Shown here: positions 29,451 through 41,278 of the stretch, in pieces
How positions within the stretch are numbered: position 1 is the first letter of the stretch
Layout: the number at the start of each line of letters is the position of its first letter
Origin: Stephanodiscus triporus
Taxonomy: Eukaryota > Bacillariophyta > Thalassiosirophyceae > Thalassiosirales > Thalassiosiraceae
Assembly: GCA_036939755.1 (NCBI GenBank)
Contig: JALLAZ010000025.1
Coordinates: 1 to 52,797 of the forward strand
DNA: 52,797 bases
Direction: 5' to 3'
Made by a program: the position numbers and the translations under genes
Notes under the pieces: model-generated
What the model was told of the DNA's origin: nothing
Database searches by the model: none
What the model saw: the letters and a program-made list of their open reading frames with translations, nothing else

Positions 29451-31064
29451 ATGGTCGACGATGCAGATGCAGGAGCCGCGGCCGCCGCCCGGGGTCACGT
29501 CACGGACGGCCCCACGCGCTGTCCCACCGAGGACCACTTCGAGGAGAGCGGTCGGTCCCTCAAGGTCCTCGTCGCGCTGTGCCGCGGCCTCAAGGACGAC
29601 GACGGGACGTTCGTGCTCGAGCCGGACTCCGACCCCCACTGGGGGAGGATCCGGGTCGCCGCGCGCAGGCCGACCGCGCACGAGTGGCACGCGGAGATAT
29701 CGAGGCGATGGGAAACGTTCGTCAGGGCGAGGGAAAGGCCCGACCCGGACGATCCGCGTCTCGGGCCGCGACCGAAGGCGTGGAAGCTCGCGAAGGTGCT
29801 CAGGTGGCTGGACGACAACCCCGTCGACGCCGCCGAGGACGTCGCGTTCCTAAGGTCGACGGTGGCGAGGCTCGAGGCGGATGTGGAGGAGCGAGCGCGT
29901 AGGGAAGAGGAGGGGGGGGAGGAGGAGGCGGAGGCGGGGGGGACGGCCGCGGCCGCGGTGGACGAGAAGAGGACGTCGGCGGCATCCGAGGCGGAGGAGG
30001 CCGCGTCGGAGGCGATCGTCGACGGCGGCGCCGTCGCGGTCGAGAAAAACAAGCGCAGGCGCGTCGTCGCGGCAGTCGTCGATTTCGAGCGGCCTCGGAA
30101 AGAATGCAACGGATCGTCGTCGTCGTCGTCGTCGTCGTCTTCGTCCAATCTACGACGGAAGGATGCCGCGATCGATCGTGCGCCCCTCTCCTCCCTCCTC
30201 CCGCCGCCGCAGCTCCAATCCATCGTATCGGCGTGGCTGCGGGACGACGTGCCCTCGCACTTCGACGTGGGAGGGTACGTCGTGGGTACCGGAATGCGAC
30301 GCGCCGAGCTCTGGATGAAGAGTCCAGGCGCCCTCGCGGGCATGCCCTTCTTCGACGCGGTCTTCGCGGCGTGCGGGGGGTGCGTTGTCCGATGGGAGGA
30401 ACGCGCGATCGAGGGGGCTTACTACGACGTCGACGAATTCGGGGGAAGGATCAAGCTCGCGACCGTCACCGGCCCGTCGTCGCACCTCCTCCGGGGCGAG
30501 CGAACGGCCCTGAACTCCCTCTCGCGCTGCAGCGGCGTTGCGACGCTGTCGAGGGAATGCGTGCGCATCGCGAGGTCGCGCGGGTGGGCCGGGGAGGTCG
30601 CGGGCACGCGCAAGACCACGCCGGGCTTTCGACTCGTGGAGAAGTACGGCCTGCTCGTGGGGGGAGCGTCGACGCACAGGCTCGACCTTGGCCAGATGGT
30701 CATGCTGAAGGACAATCACGTATGGAGCTGCGGCGGTTCGATCGGGGCCGCGGTCAAGAAGGCGCGCGGCGCGTGCGGATTCAGCCAGAAGATCGAGGTG
30801 GAATGCCAGAGCCTCGAGGAGGCGCTCATCGCGGCCGAGGCGGGCGCGGACGTGGTGATGTTGGACAATTTCGCGCCGGACAAATTGAGGGCGGACGCCA
30901 GGGCGTTCAAGGAGAGGTACCCGCACGTGAAGGTGGAGGCCAGCGGCGGGATAACGATCGAAACCATGGCGGATTACTTCAGCGAGCACGTAGATGTCAT
31001 AAGTCAGGGAGCGCTAACGCAGGGATATGATTGCGTAGATTTTAGCCTGAAGATAGTTCACTGA
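29451..31064 (+). CDS. QPRT: Quinolinate phosphoribosyltransferase with extra N-terminal domain
   Basis: 537 residues, intronless. Residues about 250-537 are a full QPRT (EC 2.4.2.19): quinolinate plus PRPP gives nicotinate mononucleotide in de novo NAD synthesis. Catalytic blocks are visible: LSRCSGVATLSRE, GTRKTTPGFRLVEKYG (near residue 385), HRLDLGQMVMLKDNH, and EVECQSLEEALIA. The first 250 residues are not part of any QPRT I know. They contain a compact region (HEWHAEISRRWETFV, then PRPKAWKLAKVLRWLDDNPVD) and a helix DVAFLRSTVARLEADVEE, similar to a domain in many uncharacterised diatom proteins, followed by an acidic and poly-Ser linker. Either a true fusion or an N-terminus from a neighbouring start; the single open frame favours fusion. 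Confidence 0.85.
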   Translation: MVDDADAGAAAAARGHVTDGPTRCPTEDHFEESGRSLKVLVALCRGLKDDDGTFVLEPDSDPHWGRIRVAARRPTAHEWHAEISRRWETFVRARERPDPDDPRLGPRPKAWKLAKVLRWLDDNPVDAAEDVAFLRSTVARLEADVEERARREEEGGEEEAEAGGTAAAAVDEKRTSAASEAEEAASEAIVDGGAVAVEKNKRRRVVAAVVDFERPRKECNGSSSSSSSSSSSNLRRKDAAIDRAPLSSLLPPPQLQSIVSAWLRDDVPSHFDVGGYVVGTGMRRAELWMKSPGALAGMPFFDAVFAACGGCVVRWEERAIEGAYYDVDEFGGRIKLATVTGPSSHLLRGERTALNSLSRCSGVATLSRECVRIARSRGWAGEVAGTRKTTPGFRLVEKYGLLVGGASTHRLDLGQMVMLKDNHVWSCGGSIGAAVKKARGACGFSQKIEVECQSLEEALIAAEAGADVVMLDNFAPDKLRADARAFKERYPHVKVEASGGITIETMADYFSEHVDVISQGALTQGYDCVDFSLKIVH

Positions 31065-31118
31065 AGTATGGGGTGCGGAATTTGAAGATAGCTCACTGAA
31101 TTATGGGGTGCGGAATTT
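31049..31118. repeat. Two 35-bp tandem copies across the QPRT stop
   Basis: Copy 1 at 31049-31083 includes the last codons and TGA of QPRT; copy 2 at 31084-31118 differs at 2 of 35 bases. The duplicated stop lies outside the coding frame, so the protein is unaffected. Confidence 0.8.
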
Positions 31119-32043
31119 TGGACGGAGGAATCTATTCTTTACTACTGCGGTTGGTTGGATTGCCATTAGCTCCGGCTTTTAGCCGACATGTCAGACGGTA
31201 GCTCATCTGTTGAGTTGTTTAATTGTTTTTTTCTGTATTACTATATAATTGATGTGAAATCCACACTTTCCAAAGCTGTCACACGCGATGGTGTGGGAAA
31301 TAGACCCAAAACTGATACGCAGCAGCTGAATGCTGAGGATTGCTGCTGGTGCTAGCAAGTACTTACTGGTTGATGTTTTTAGGAGTTCAATTCAAGGACA
31401 GAAATACTATCACTTGTGTGAAAGAAATAATGTAAAAGAACACCTGTACATTTTACTCCCCCAGATAGATTGACAGACAGACAGATCAAAAGTAGTTGAA
31501 AAATGACACTCAGCAGCTGAATTCAATATACATATATATTATTTACCTCTACCAGCTGTATGCTATTATTGACCTCCCCTAATTAATGAATGACCACCAT
31601 GCCAACACCACGGTCACCATTGGCTTCTACGACAACAACCCCTGATAATCTGAATTAAAACTAAACAATAAAAACCAAACAACAAGAGGGTAAAAATGCA
31701 ATGAAGTATCAATTCTGACCTCAAATTATTCCACCGGACCAACAATAGGAGACCATATGCTATTATACAGGCTCATATACACACCCACATGGCATATGCG
31801 CAGCCTGCGGTTGAGGAAAATGATTCCCTTAAATATTGACTTAGCTATTCGATAGAAAAATAATGATAAATTAAGTGATTTGAATATAATACACGGGCCC
31901 AGATTGAGTGGGATAACATTCTTTCCCTCTCGTCAGGGATAGTGCGGCATGCACATGGGAATGCCTTGCACAGATGCGATGCGCACTTTTCCTCTTTGCT
32001 GAATGCAAATCTATTATCTACCCCTCCATGATCAGTACCTCGA
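31119..32043. other. AT-rich intergenic region without a recognised gene
   Basis: About 925 bp with only very short open frames. A small hairpin, CGGCT-TTT-AGCCG, near 31171-31185 lies downstream of QPRT. No repeats, tRNA or coding signal recognised. Confidence 0.5.
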
Positions 32044-32752
32044 CTAAGGCTCATCACTCGCTACTATCCTCACTGCATCGCAGACACACGTAGTCGTGAA
32101 TGCATTTGCGAAACTCCGTGGCTCCATCGCGCATGACACTAATTTATGGTCTGCGACATCTCCGCATTCTCCGTCCTCGCTCAAGATCGCAAAGATGACG
32201 ATAACCAATAACGCAGTGGGAACCAAACAAAGCACCAGAAAATGAATAAAATTGGCTCGTTGCACGCGTTCTACCTGTGAGTGGGGTCGTATGTTGCGCG
32301 GCCGTTGGTTTTGTTAGGATTTGTGGCAGATTAGACTTGAACCCAAAATATCTTACCTCGCGGTGAATTGCCTCTCGTCGAAGGGCCGTGGCCTCTTCAC
32401 TCTGTTCCCATGCCATCGGGGGGAGAACGAAGGACGGGGGTATGCTTGCAGAATGCTGCCAGCTGTTGGGTACTTGCACCACCAATTCTCCCTCGTGAGA
32501 CTCGCCCGCGGAAAGATTTCCGCCCGTCATGGGAGGAGACGAGTCGTCGTTGTCGTTCGTACCAGCAACGTCTCGCGTTGCGGATGATGTGCCGACATTG
32601 ATATTTTGCGTCGCAGGCGCTTCTTCATCAACGTCCCCACCGTTCGCATTGCCGCTGGATGATGTCGGTGCTGGTGGAACATCCTCGTGCCCATCTCTAT
32701 TCCGGTGACGCCGGACGAGGACCTGCGATGCTGCCATTCGGGGGAATGCCAT
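32044..32752 (-). CDS. Small single-pass membrane protein, unknown family
   Basis: Exons 32752..32357 and 32274..32044 (intron GTAAGA...CACAG, 82 nt) give 208 residues. I do not recognise it. The N-terminal 110 residues are polar, Asp/Asn/Ser-rich and probably disordered. A short amphipathic stretch (MAWEQSEEATALRREAIHRE) leads directly into the membrane helix FIHFLVLCLVPTALLVIVIF encoded at the start of exon 2. The C-terminal 50 residues contain four Cys (ECGDV, VSC, TTCVCDAV) and may be lumenal. Phase and the sharp change from helix to membrane segment support the splice. The ATG at 32752 is the first in frame. The order polar tail, helix, anchor recalls tail-anchored or SNARE-like proteins, but no motif proves that. 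Confidence 0.55.
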
Positions 32753-32890
32753 CGTATTCTTCAGCAAGACATAACTAACTTAGGTCTGTCACTTATTTAT
32801 TCCTACGTATGTACATGTAGGGAGACCTCCCCCTCTACCTACCTGCCCCTCAGTTTTTCAGCACACAGACAACACCTGACGTGAAACACG

Positions 32891-33231
32891 ATGGGGCTTG
32901 ACGACGATGGCGGTACTCCTATTCAGGTAGGTCTGGCCCTCGTCCGACCACCTCCGGAGAATTCTCTCCTTCCTTCCCCTGCCTCCTCAACACAACAATA
33001 CCAGGGCGGACATCGAGTTTTGCCGCGGCGGCGATATCATCTGGCAACACCTCTCCGCAAATCCCACACTCACAATCTCAATAGATATCGTTTGTCCGCC
33101 CAACGGCGTCGGCTGGTAAGTGCCTTGCGCTTTTGTCTCGTTGGTGCCCGGGCGGATCCTGTCACGTGCCCCCTGGGTTGATGGCGTGTCGTGTGGCATA
33201 TCCTGCCGTGGGCAGGGCTGTGCGGCTGGCG
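32891..33231 (+). CDS. Possible small spliced gene (weak)
   Basis: An ATG at 32891 starts MGLDDDGGTPIQ followed by a good donor (CAG|GTAGGT). At 33004 an acceptor opens a frame ADIEFCRGGDIIWQHLSANP, then TISIDIVCPPNGVGW, ending at another good donor (GTAAGT near 33117). The second segment looks protein-like, but its phase does not match the first exon, and an exon from about 33220 would end after five codons. Either a different first exon is used, one base is wrong, or this is not a gene. Confidence 0.22.
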
Positions 33232-33616
33232 TAAGGCAGAGGGAGAGGATGAAAATGCGCAACAAATGCAGCGCGGGGGGTGGCCCGAGCGATAGGAGTA
33301 GAAGAGTTGGCTGCAAAATGATATATTTTAGTATGTCGACTCTTCGTTATTCATAATATGCTTGGTCGGGGCATGTCGTTCCTGGGCCTTAAATTGGGAT
33401 ATCCACGGAGTGTTTCTCAGATCCTCCAAATTCATGTCTCGACGGCAAGCTTAGTGTGCAAAAGCATTAGCTGATATTTTCTTCCATTTCCCTCTATCAT
33501 TAATGCGTTTCAAAAGAGCATGTCTCATGTGCTGATGCAATCCACTCACACACTACCTTTCAGCAGCTCGCTCTGATTTCTTTTGGAATTATTGAGACAG
33601 AGATATTCTTGGCATC
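33232..33616. promoter_or_regulatory. Upstream region of the CHD gene
   Basis: 5' flank of the remodeller gene. No recognisable elements beyond AT-rich stretches near 33330-33360. Confidence 0.35.
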
Positions 33617-36600
33617 ATGTCGTCTGATCAGAGCAATTCGATGGATAATGGGTTCACCATCCCCAAGAAGATACATAGAAACCGCCGGGATATCGATCAA
33701 GTCGATTCATCGCTCATCCCGTCACAACAAACAGATTCTACCCCATCACGCTCTAACCGAAAGTTGTTGCCGACGAGAGCCCGTTCCGGCGATTCAAAGT
33801 CACCAGAGTGGGATGCCATGTCGAAGCTGTTGTCTCATTTCTGTGCCAGAGAAGATGCAGGTGATTCGCGTCGATTCTTTCTCTCTCTTTTGGCTGCATG
33901 TTTTTGCGAAATGAGTACCTCACATTCTTTTCTTGCTTCATCAATACCCTATCATCCTTAGCGCCGTTCCGAGATGCTGTCGATTGGATAGCTCTCGGCA
34001 TCTTCGACTACCCCCGAATCATAAAGAGGCCCATGGACCTCGGACTTGTCAAAAGAAATTGTGATGAGGGAATTTATGAATCTATATTTGATGCAGCCGA
34101 AGATGTTCGTCTCGTGTGGAAAAACTGCATGATGTACAACCCCGAAGGTACTGAATACCACAAGCTAGCTGAGAAGCTGTCAATTCAGTTCGAGAAAAAA
34201 TATTCAAAGCTCTGTGCCAAAAACGGCGGCGGCGCCCCGGCTCCTTCTAAAATCTGTCATAAAAATTCTTCAAGAGACAGTCCGGAGCCGAATGCCAATG
34301 ACAGTGGAAAGAAGCCTGCAGCGCAATCAAAAGTACAGCTCTCTTCTATTGAATCTCCGGTACTAACCGCAAATGGCAATAAAAAGAAACCCTCTGTGCG
34401 ATTGAAAATAGGACGCTCTTCTATTAAGTCTCCAGCTTTACCAGCAGAGGACAGTGAAAGGAAGTCGTCAGCGCAATCAAAAGTACAGCTCTCTTCTATT
34501 GAATCTCCGGCTCTAACCGCAGATAACAATAAAAAGAAGCCCTCAGTGCGATTGAAAATAGGACGCTCTTCTATTGAATCTCCAGCGCTAACCACACGTG
34601 TCATTTCCGCTCGTAATGCCAAGCGACAGCGCAGTGTCTACACCGAGGAATTGGAAGAGGGCACTGATTCAGACGATTTATTGTCAAGCGACGAGGAGGC
34701 AAGGCTGGAAAAGCGCAGAAAGAGGGACCTCGAGAGGAAGAGGCAGAAAAATGCGGAATTGATGGGGGAAGTTGAGCATGGTGCAGATTCCGTCGTGGTG
34801 AATGAAGAACAAAATTATGTCGAGTCATACCAGCCGGTCGTAATTCATGAAATTGAGTCTCCTCCGCCAGGTCATCTGCATAGTCTTTGGTATTCTAAGG
34901 AGTCTTTCCTTCATGTATTCGTACTTGAGAAAGTTCTCGGGTACAAGACGCGACCAGTGATGAAACTTGAATCTTGCGTGACTATTAAGTCAGAAGGAGA
35001 CGAGCTCAACTCTCAACTTTCGTTGGAGAACGGGACATTTCACTTAGACTTCAACGATGCAATGATATTGAAAGAAAAAGCAATCGCTGACACGGGAAAT
35101 GACTTTCGCAAAAGAAGGGAAATATCACGAATCAATCCTGGCCACTGTCCATACATCAAAGAGATTGCAGTCAAACAAGAACTAACTAGGTCGAAAACTG
35201 CTGGATCCAATCCAAAATTCACGGCCGTCAAATCTACTATAGAGCGTGAAGAAGTTTTTCTCGTCAAGTGGCGTGGACGGTCGTACATTCATTGTTCGTG
35301 GGAACGTCAATGCGATCTTGAGAAGTATGACCAATCAGCACAGCAAGGGGCCGCCCGTGGAAAGATCAGTAAGTTTGTCCAAAGTCAGGTGATGGCTTTG
35401 GGTCATAACTGGAAGAAAGTCTTGGAAGATGGCAGGAGGGCACAAGCCAGCCCAGCCCCACACTCTCACCACTCGCACAATCCAATCGAAAGCAGTAAAA
35501 ACCCAGCTGAAGCTAACAGATCTGACGACGACATTGATGACGAAGATTATTTCACACCAGCCTACCTTGAGGTTGACAGAATTATCGGATGTGATGAAAA
35601 TGAGCTGGACATGAACGTTCTCGCTCGACAACGTGCCCTCAACCTCCGCGCTGAAAGAGATGCTCTGAAAAAGCGAGAACAGGAAGATGACGAAGAAGAG
35701 AAATGGCTCAAGGGAACACACGAGGATATCAAAGATAACTCATTCGCTGACAACAAGGATGAGAGTCTATCGGCAAAGGACCTAGATGTTAATGGAGAGG
35801 AGTGGGATCCAGAGGACAATGTACGGTACATCGTACGGTGGAAAGGCCTTCAACTAACTGATGCCACTTGGGAATATTGGGCTGATATCAAGAGGGACTT
35901 TGTTGATGAGGTCGAAGACTTTTGGTTAAGGCAGCAGGCACCTTCTCCCGAAGACGTTGAGGGAATGGCAAGTGAGCGTCATCCTCACCCAAGAAGCTTC
36001 AAGAAGCTTAATGAATCTCCCATTTTTGGCATCTCAAAAGTAAAGCGGCAGATTGCCAAGCTGGACGATGATGATGTTGTTGATGCTCCCAGTGATTCAG
36101 TTGAAGGATCAGTCCTTAAGCTGCGCACATATCAACTAGAGGGCGTAAATTGGTTGCTATGGAATTGGTACAACCAAAGGTCTTGCATTTTAGCTGATGA
36201 AATGGGACTCGGCAAAACAATTCAATCAATAGGATTTCTTCACGGACTCCAACGATTACCCAAAGGGAGCGTCAGGGGTCCTTTCCTTATCGTTGCGCCA
36301 TTGTCTCTTGTCAGCCAATGGGAGTCTGAAACCAAGGAGTGGGCGCCTGATGTGAATGTAGTCGTGTATCACGGGAGCGCTGACGCCCGAGATTTCCTCG
36401 TGAAGCATGAATTTTATTACACGGATCAATACCATTCGAAGGTTACAGCTCAGAATCTGAAGAGGAAGCATATCACGAAATTCCAGCTTCTCATAACAAC
36501 CTATGAAGTCGTCCTTAAAGATGTCAGTGTTCTTACCAAGATTCACTGGAAAGCTTTGATCGTTGATGAGGCCCATCGGCTGAAAAACATCAAGTCTAAG

Positions 36601-39600
36601 CTTTTCGAAGACTTGGCTTCAGTGCCTCGTGATTGGTGTTTGCTGTTGACAGGAACCCCGCTCCAAAATAGTACTGAAGAATTGTGGGCGCTGTTGCACT
36701 TTTGTGACCCCACAGGATTTGGTTCCAAGGATGAATTCACCAATAAGTTCGGTCAATTGCAGGATGCAGACCAAGTTGCCAACCTCCACACCGTCTTACG
36801 TCCCTACTTACTAAGACGTGTTAAGGAGGATGTCGAAAAGGCTCTTCCGCCGAAAGAAGAGACTATCCTTGAAGTTACACTAACTCCTATTCAAAAACAA
36901 TTCTACAAGGCTATCTACGAAAAGAATACTGGATTTCTTTTCAAAGGCACTAAGCCAAGCAATGCTCCAAGTCTCATGAATGTGATGATGGAGCTAAGAA
37001 AATGTTGCAATCATCCATTTTTAATCCGTGGTGCAGAAGATCGTATAATTGATGACGCCGCAGAGAATGCGCGAAAGTCACTCACCCCCAACGAGCAAAT
37101 CTATCGAGATATTGACTACGCGAAACTTACTGGGGAGCAACTGGTTAAGTCATCAGGAAAGTTTGTTCTGTTGTCAAAGTTGCTCCCAAAGTTGCAAAGT
37201 GGTGGACACAAGGTTTTGATATTCAGCCAAATGGTGAGGGTTCTTGATCTCTTGCAAGAACTACTTCAGTTGAACCACTACAGCTACGAAAGACTTGACG
37301 GTTCAACGTCAGCTTCGGCACGGAATGCAGCTGTAGACCGATTTAGGCGAGAATCTTTGAAACGTTTTGTGATGCTCCTATCGACTCGCGCTGGGGGCCT
37401 TGGGCTCAACTTGACCGCGGCTGATACTGTTATAATCTTCGACTCGGACTGGAATCCTCAAAATGACCTCCAGGCAATGGCGAGAGCACACCGAATCGGT
37501 CAAACAAGATCTGTTCGTGTTTACCGTCTCCTAACCGCGAAGACTTACGAGATGCATATGTTCCACAGTGCGAGTCTGAAGCTTGGTCTTGATCGAGCTG
37601 TCTTAGCACACCAGCGTCAAAACACAAATCCTGACGAAAGTTCTTCAAAGAGGAAATCTAAAGCTGAGAGGGAAGAGCAAGCGAAAGAAATTGATCAATT
37701 GCTGAAAAAAGGCGCGTATGACGTGTTCAATGACGATGACGATAAAGAAGCCCAGAAATTCATGGATACTGATATTGACCAATTGCTAGAACAGAGTTCA
37801 AGGAAAGTCACATATGGAGAGACTGCCACGTCATCCCTAAGTAGTGGTCTTGGGAGTTTTAGTAAAGCAAGCTTTGTTGCCTCCACGGGCGAGGGCGACG
37901 GGAAGGACGTTGACCTTGATGATCCTGAATTCTGGTCCAAAGCCATCGGTCTTGAAGCGCCACCCGAAGATCTGGACCCAACCATGGCACTCATCATTGA
38001 TGGTGGAAGTAAACGATCCCGGAAGCAGGTCCAGGCGTTCGACCCGCTGAAAGACGAGGCCGATGCAGAACAGAAGAGACTGGAAATGATAGCCGCCCAG
38101 AAGCAGGAAGAGAGAGAAGAAAAGGAACGAAAGAAACTTGAGAGGATTCTCATGAAGGAAGCAGAGCGTGATATGAAGGAGAAGAAGAGACGTGAGGCTA
38201 TTGAGCTGAAAGAAAAATTGAAGGAGAAGAAACTGCTTCAGTTCAAACATCAAAAAGACTACAAGTCGAAAGAAGTGAAAAAGAAAGCGAAGGAAGTTAA
38301 GGTTGTTTTTAATGATAGAAAGACAGACCGCAAGAGGGCGTCGAAGAGAGCGGAGCACGAAGATCCTGTATTTGAGAGGGTAAAACAAGCCTGGGACACA
38401 TCACAACGTAGCAGGATTGTGAATGCGATTTTACGATTTGGGTTTGCCAGATTTTGTAAAGTGCGGAATGAGTCGAACTTCACAAGTCTTCCAATCCAAG
38501 ACGTTGAAGTTTTTGCCCGTTCGTATATTTACCAGCTGGGTTTGCAGGCTGCTTATACCCTTTTGTCAGATGTCGATTGCAGTGAGGCTTCAGATTCAGA
38601 TATAGATCAGATTGTGCAAAGAAGTCTTCACAAAGTACTCAGTCCGTTGGTCGATGAGGGAAAAGATTTTGAGTGGATTTGCAAAGCTATCCTAACATCA
38701 CTATGTATGCATATGCGAATGAAATCACACGACGCATTTGTGAGAATGCCACTCACACTAGCAGAGCCAACATTCATGTACGACCTGAGGCAGGGTGTAG
38801 CTATTCGTTCTCTTCATCGCATCTCTTTTTTATCGAGACTCAACAGCATCATTGAAGAAGCATTGGACAGAACGATCAATTGTATTGGTTGCGAGGCTAT
38901 GGGGAAACGCGGATGTCTAACAAATGACTATTCTACCTTGGATCTGGATCTCAAGGCACGCTATATCACCACAGAGGAACTCATGTACGCACTGAGTATC
39001 AAGATGAGTGTATCATCAGAATCTTACAATCTAATCTGCCCACCATGGTGGGATAGGAGTTGTGATTTAGGCCTTCTCATGGGCACATTCTTTCATGGTC
39101 TTGGGAGTTATGAAGCAATGAGACACGACGAAGACCTTCCCTTTTCCAATAAGATCAAATCTTATGTGTTGTGTAACAGCACTGAGGCTGAGTCCCATCA
39201 CCAATTTGAAATGGCAGCAGATGCGGCTAAGAATGTCTTTGATACTGCTCTTGTCACGATGAAACGCAAGTTCCAGGAACAAACGCATGCCGCGGTTGCG
39301 GCTGTGTTTGCTGCAACCAGGAATGCCGGAGAGAATGACGCCAAGCCGACTTATCTTGCAAGAGCGCAGGAAATGGATGACGATGATATTGTGTCTTTGA
39401 CTCGGCTTAAGGATGCCTCTGTGAAAGCATTTCGCGACTCATTTGTCATTTCTTCAAAAAGGGGAAAGAATTTATCGCCAAAATTCTCGTTGCCTTTGCC
39501 GGATTCGAAGCATCTTGATTACTTACTTGTTCAGGTCATCCAAAACATCGAATCAAACTCCTCCCAACTCGATCATTGCAATGGTCACAAGGAAGAAGCC

Positions 39601-41212
39601 ATTCATGCAGTAACTACAGACCTACCTAGACAAGAGAAAAACGCTTTGGAGAATATTATAACAACGAACAAAGAAATTTTGCGTAGGGTGAAAGCACCAC
39701 CGGCATATCTTGTCCGAAGAGACTCAGGGCATACACAATTATTTTTTGCGGGGAGCCTCTCAGGGCCAGACAAAAAGCCTCAAGATGATGGTTCAGACTA
39801 CTTTCTGGGTGCTGCATCACAAGAACTAGCCAGTATTGCTGTTGGGGCAGACTCATCCCGATATCAACGAGGGCCTTGTGTACCTCTCATTGTCACGAGA
39901 TTTGCTCTTGGGGCTATTCTTCAGGCTGAGGAGTCTGTTATTGAGCGCCTTCTAAATAATCCCTCAGAGCTTATTACGAAAGATGGCATTAATCAAGACC
40001 AACAAGGTCCAAACTCTCTTTCTGCAGCCAATGGAAGTGGGGAAGAGGGCCAGTCTGAATCAATAACAAGTACCAGTGTACAAGAGAAAAAAGAGGTTCA
40101 TCCACAAGAAAAAGATCCTGCTAGACCGGCTTGGCTGTGTATCAATGACAACACGACTCTACGTGCGTCTCTTTGCACTGTCATTCTTCAGGGTGGATAC
40201 CCGTCCTCGCCTCCAAATGACAAATTCGTCAACATCAGTGCAGAGTTATTGCTAGAGCTGAACCTTAATCCTGCACTCCTGTCATCCAATCCGATGTCTT
40301 GCTCTTCGCCGCCTAAGACAATGGATGAGTGCCCATTCTTCTCAATCAAAGATGCATTATGCCCCCTGTTTGTAAGTGCAGGGGCAGTGTGGCCAGATGA
40401 GGCAGAATCTGTGGATCATTATCTCCGTTCGGTTTTGCTCCCCCATTGCCTCAAACTTTGCCTAACACTAGCCGAAGAACAAACAAATCTTGCAAGTGAC
40501 CGAGGCAAAACTGACGTGTATCTCGGACGCCCTGCATACGAAAATCTGTCCCCGCTTCCAGATCCTTTCATTCCATTGGAGAATCATTCCGAGGAAGCGG
40601 TGTCGCATGCCTATGCCATTCTCCGCAGGACCAGGCTAATGAAGTCTATAAGGTTTGTTGTCGGTGGAGGCGTCCCTCTCAAGATATTGAAGGAATTTCT
40701 ATCTGGTCCTATCTGGAGGGGTCAGACGATGGGAATTCCAATTTGGTGAGTTTTTTTGCGCATTTGCCTTTTGTTCAGGGTGACGCGAAAAATGAACTCA
40801 CCCAAAGGTGAAATGTATTCGTTTCAGGTGGAGCCCGACAATTCACGATTTAGGCCTCCTTGTCCATGCTGCCTTGTATGGTCTGGGGTCTATAACGACT
40901 GTGCTCCCTTTGCAGCGACGGTACATTGAGCAACACGTCCGAACATCGTTTGCCGAGGGTGTATCTGATGGAAAACCATATCTCCTTAAATGCTTTCTGG
41001 ACCGAGCATCGGAGGAAGAGATTGACGCTTGGGTGGAGATGCAATCGAAGCAGTTTCCAACATTTCACGTAGTTGAGCATCGACTGGCGTTGATGTGCTC
41101 TCACTTGACGGTGGGCACAGATGCTCAGTATGACAATGTTCCAATGTTCGACGAGGGCGGCTGGCCGATGGTCGAGGATGTTACCGCTCATGTGAGGGTC
41201 TTCGACGAATGA
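33617..41212 (+). CDS. Giant bromodomain-chromodomain SNF2 remodeller (CHD type)
   Basis: Exons 33617..33860, 33962..40745 and 40828..41212 give 2,470 residues; the phases fit and the first join restores the bromodomain. Order: bromodomain (about 55-155; PRIIKRPMDLGLVKRN, CMMYNPEGTEYH), 25-residue Ser-Ser-Ile-Glu-Ser-Pro repeats (about 200-295), chromodomain 1 (VFLVKWRGRSYIHCSWE, about 513) with a long insert, chromodomain 2 (VRYIVRWKGLQLTDATWEYW, about 702), SNF2 ATPase (Walker A DEMGLGKT near 826; DEAH near 949), helicase C (QAMARAHRIGQ near 1253), a charged coiled coil (1450-1535) and a SANT/SLIDE-like segment (ILRFGFARFCKVRNES). CHD enzymes slide or evict nucleosomes using ATP. An N-terminal bromodomain is unusual for this family. 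The last exon begins in TGG and adds 128 residues. Confidence 0.92.
34319..34600 (+). repeat. In-frame 25-codon (75-bp) repeats in the CHD gene
   Basis: Four degenerate copies of a 25-residue unit with the core SSIESP-x-L, arranged as two 150-bp pairs; nearly identical stretches start at 34321 and 34471. Each unit has a basic part (KKKPSVRLKIGR) next to Ser-Pro, a likely phosphorylation or DNA-binding tail. Confidence 0.8.
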
Positions 41213-41278
41213 ACGTTTACGTAAGCAGGATGAGCGATCAGATGAGCTAGACCTGTGGTTGTGTTTAGACACATCACA

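Noticed and set aside
30150..30989. - frame opposite QPRT
   Set aside because: GC-driven shadow; every catalytic QPRT block is on +.
31119..32043. Gene or ncRNA in the 0.9-kb gap after QPRT
   Set aside because: Only very short frames; no tRNA boxes or strong structure seen.
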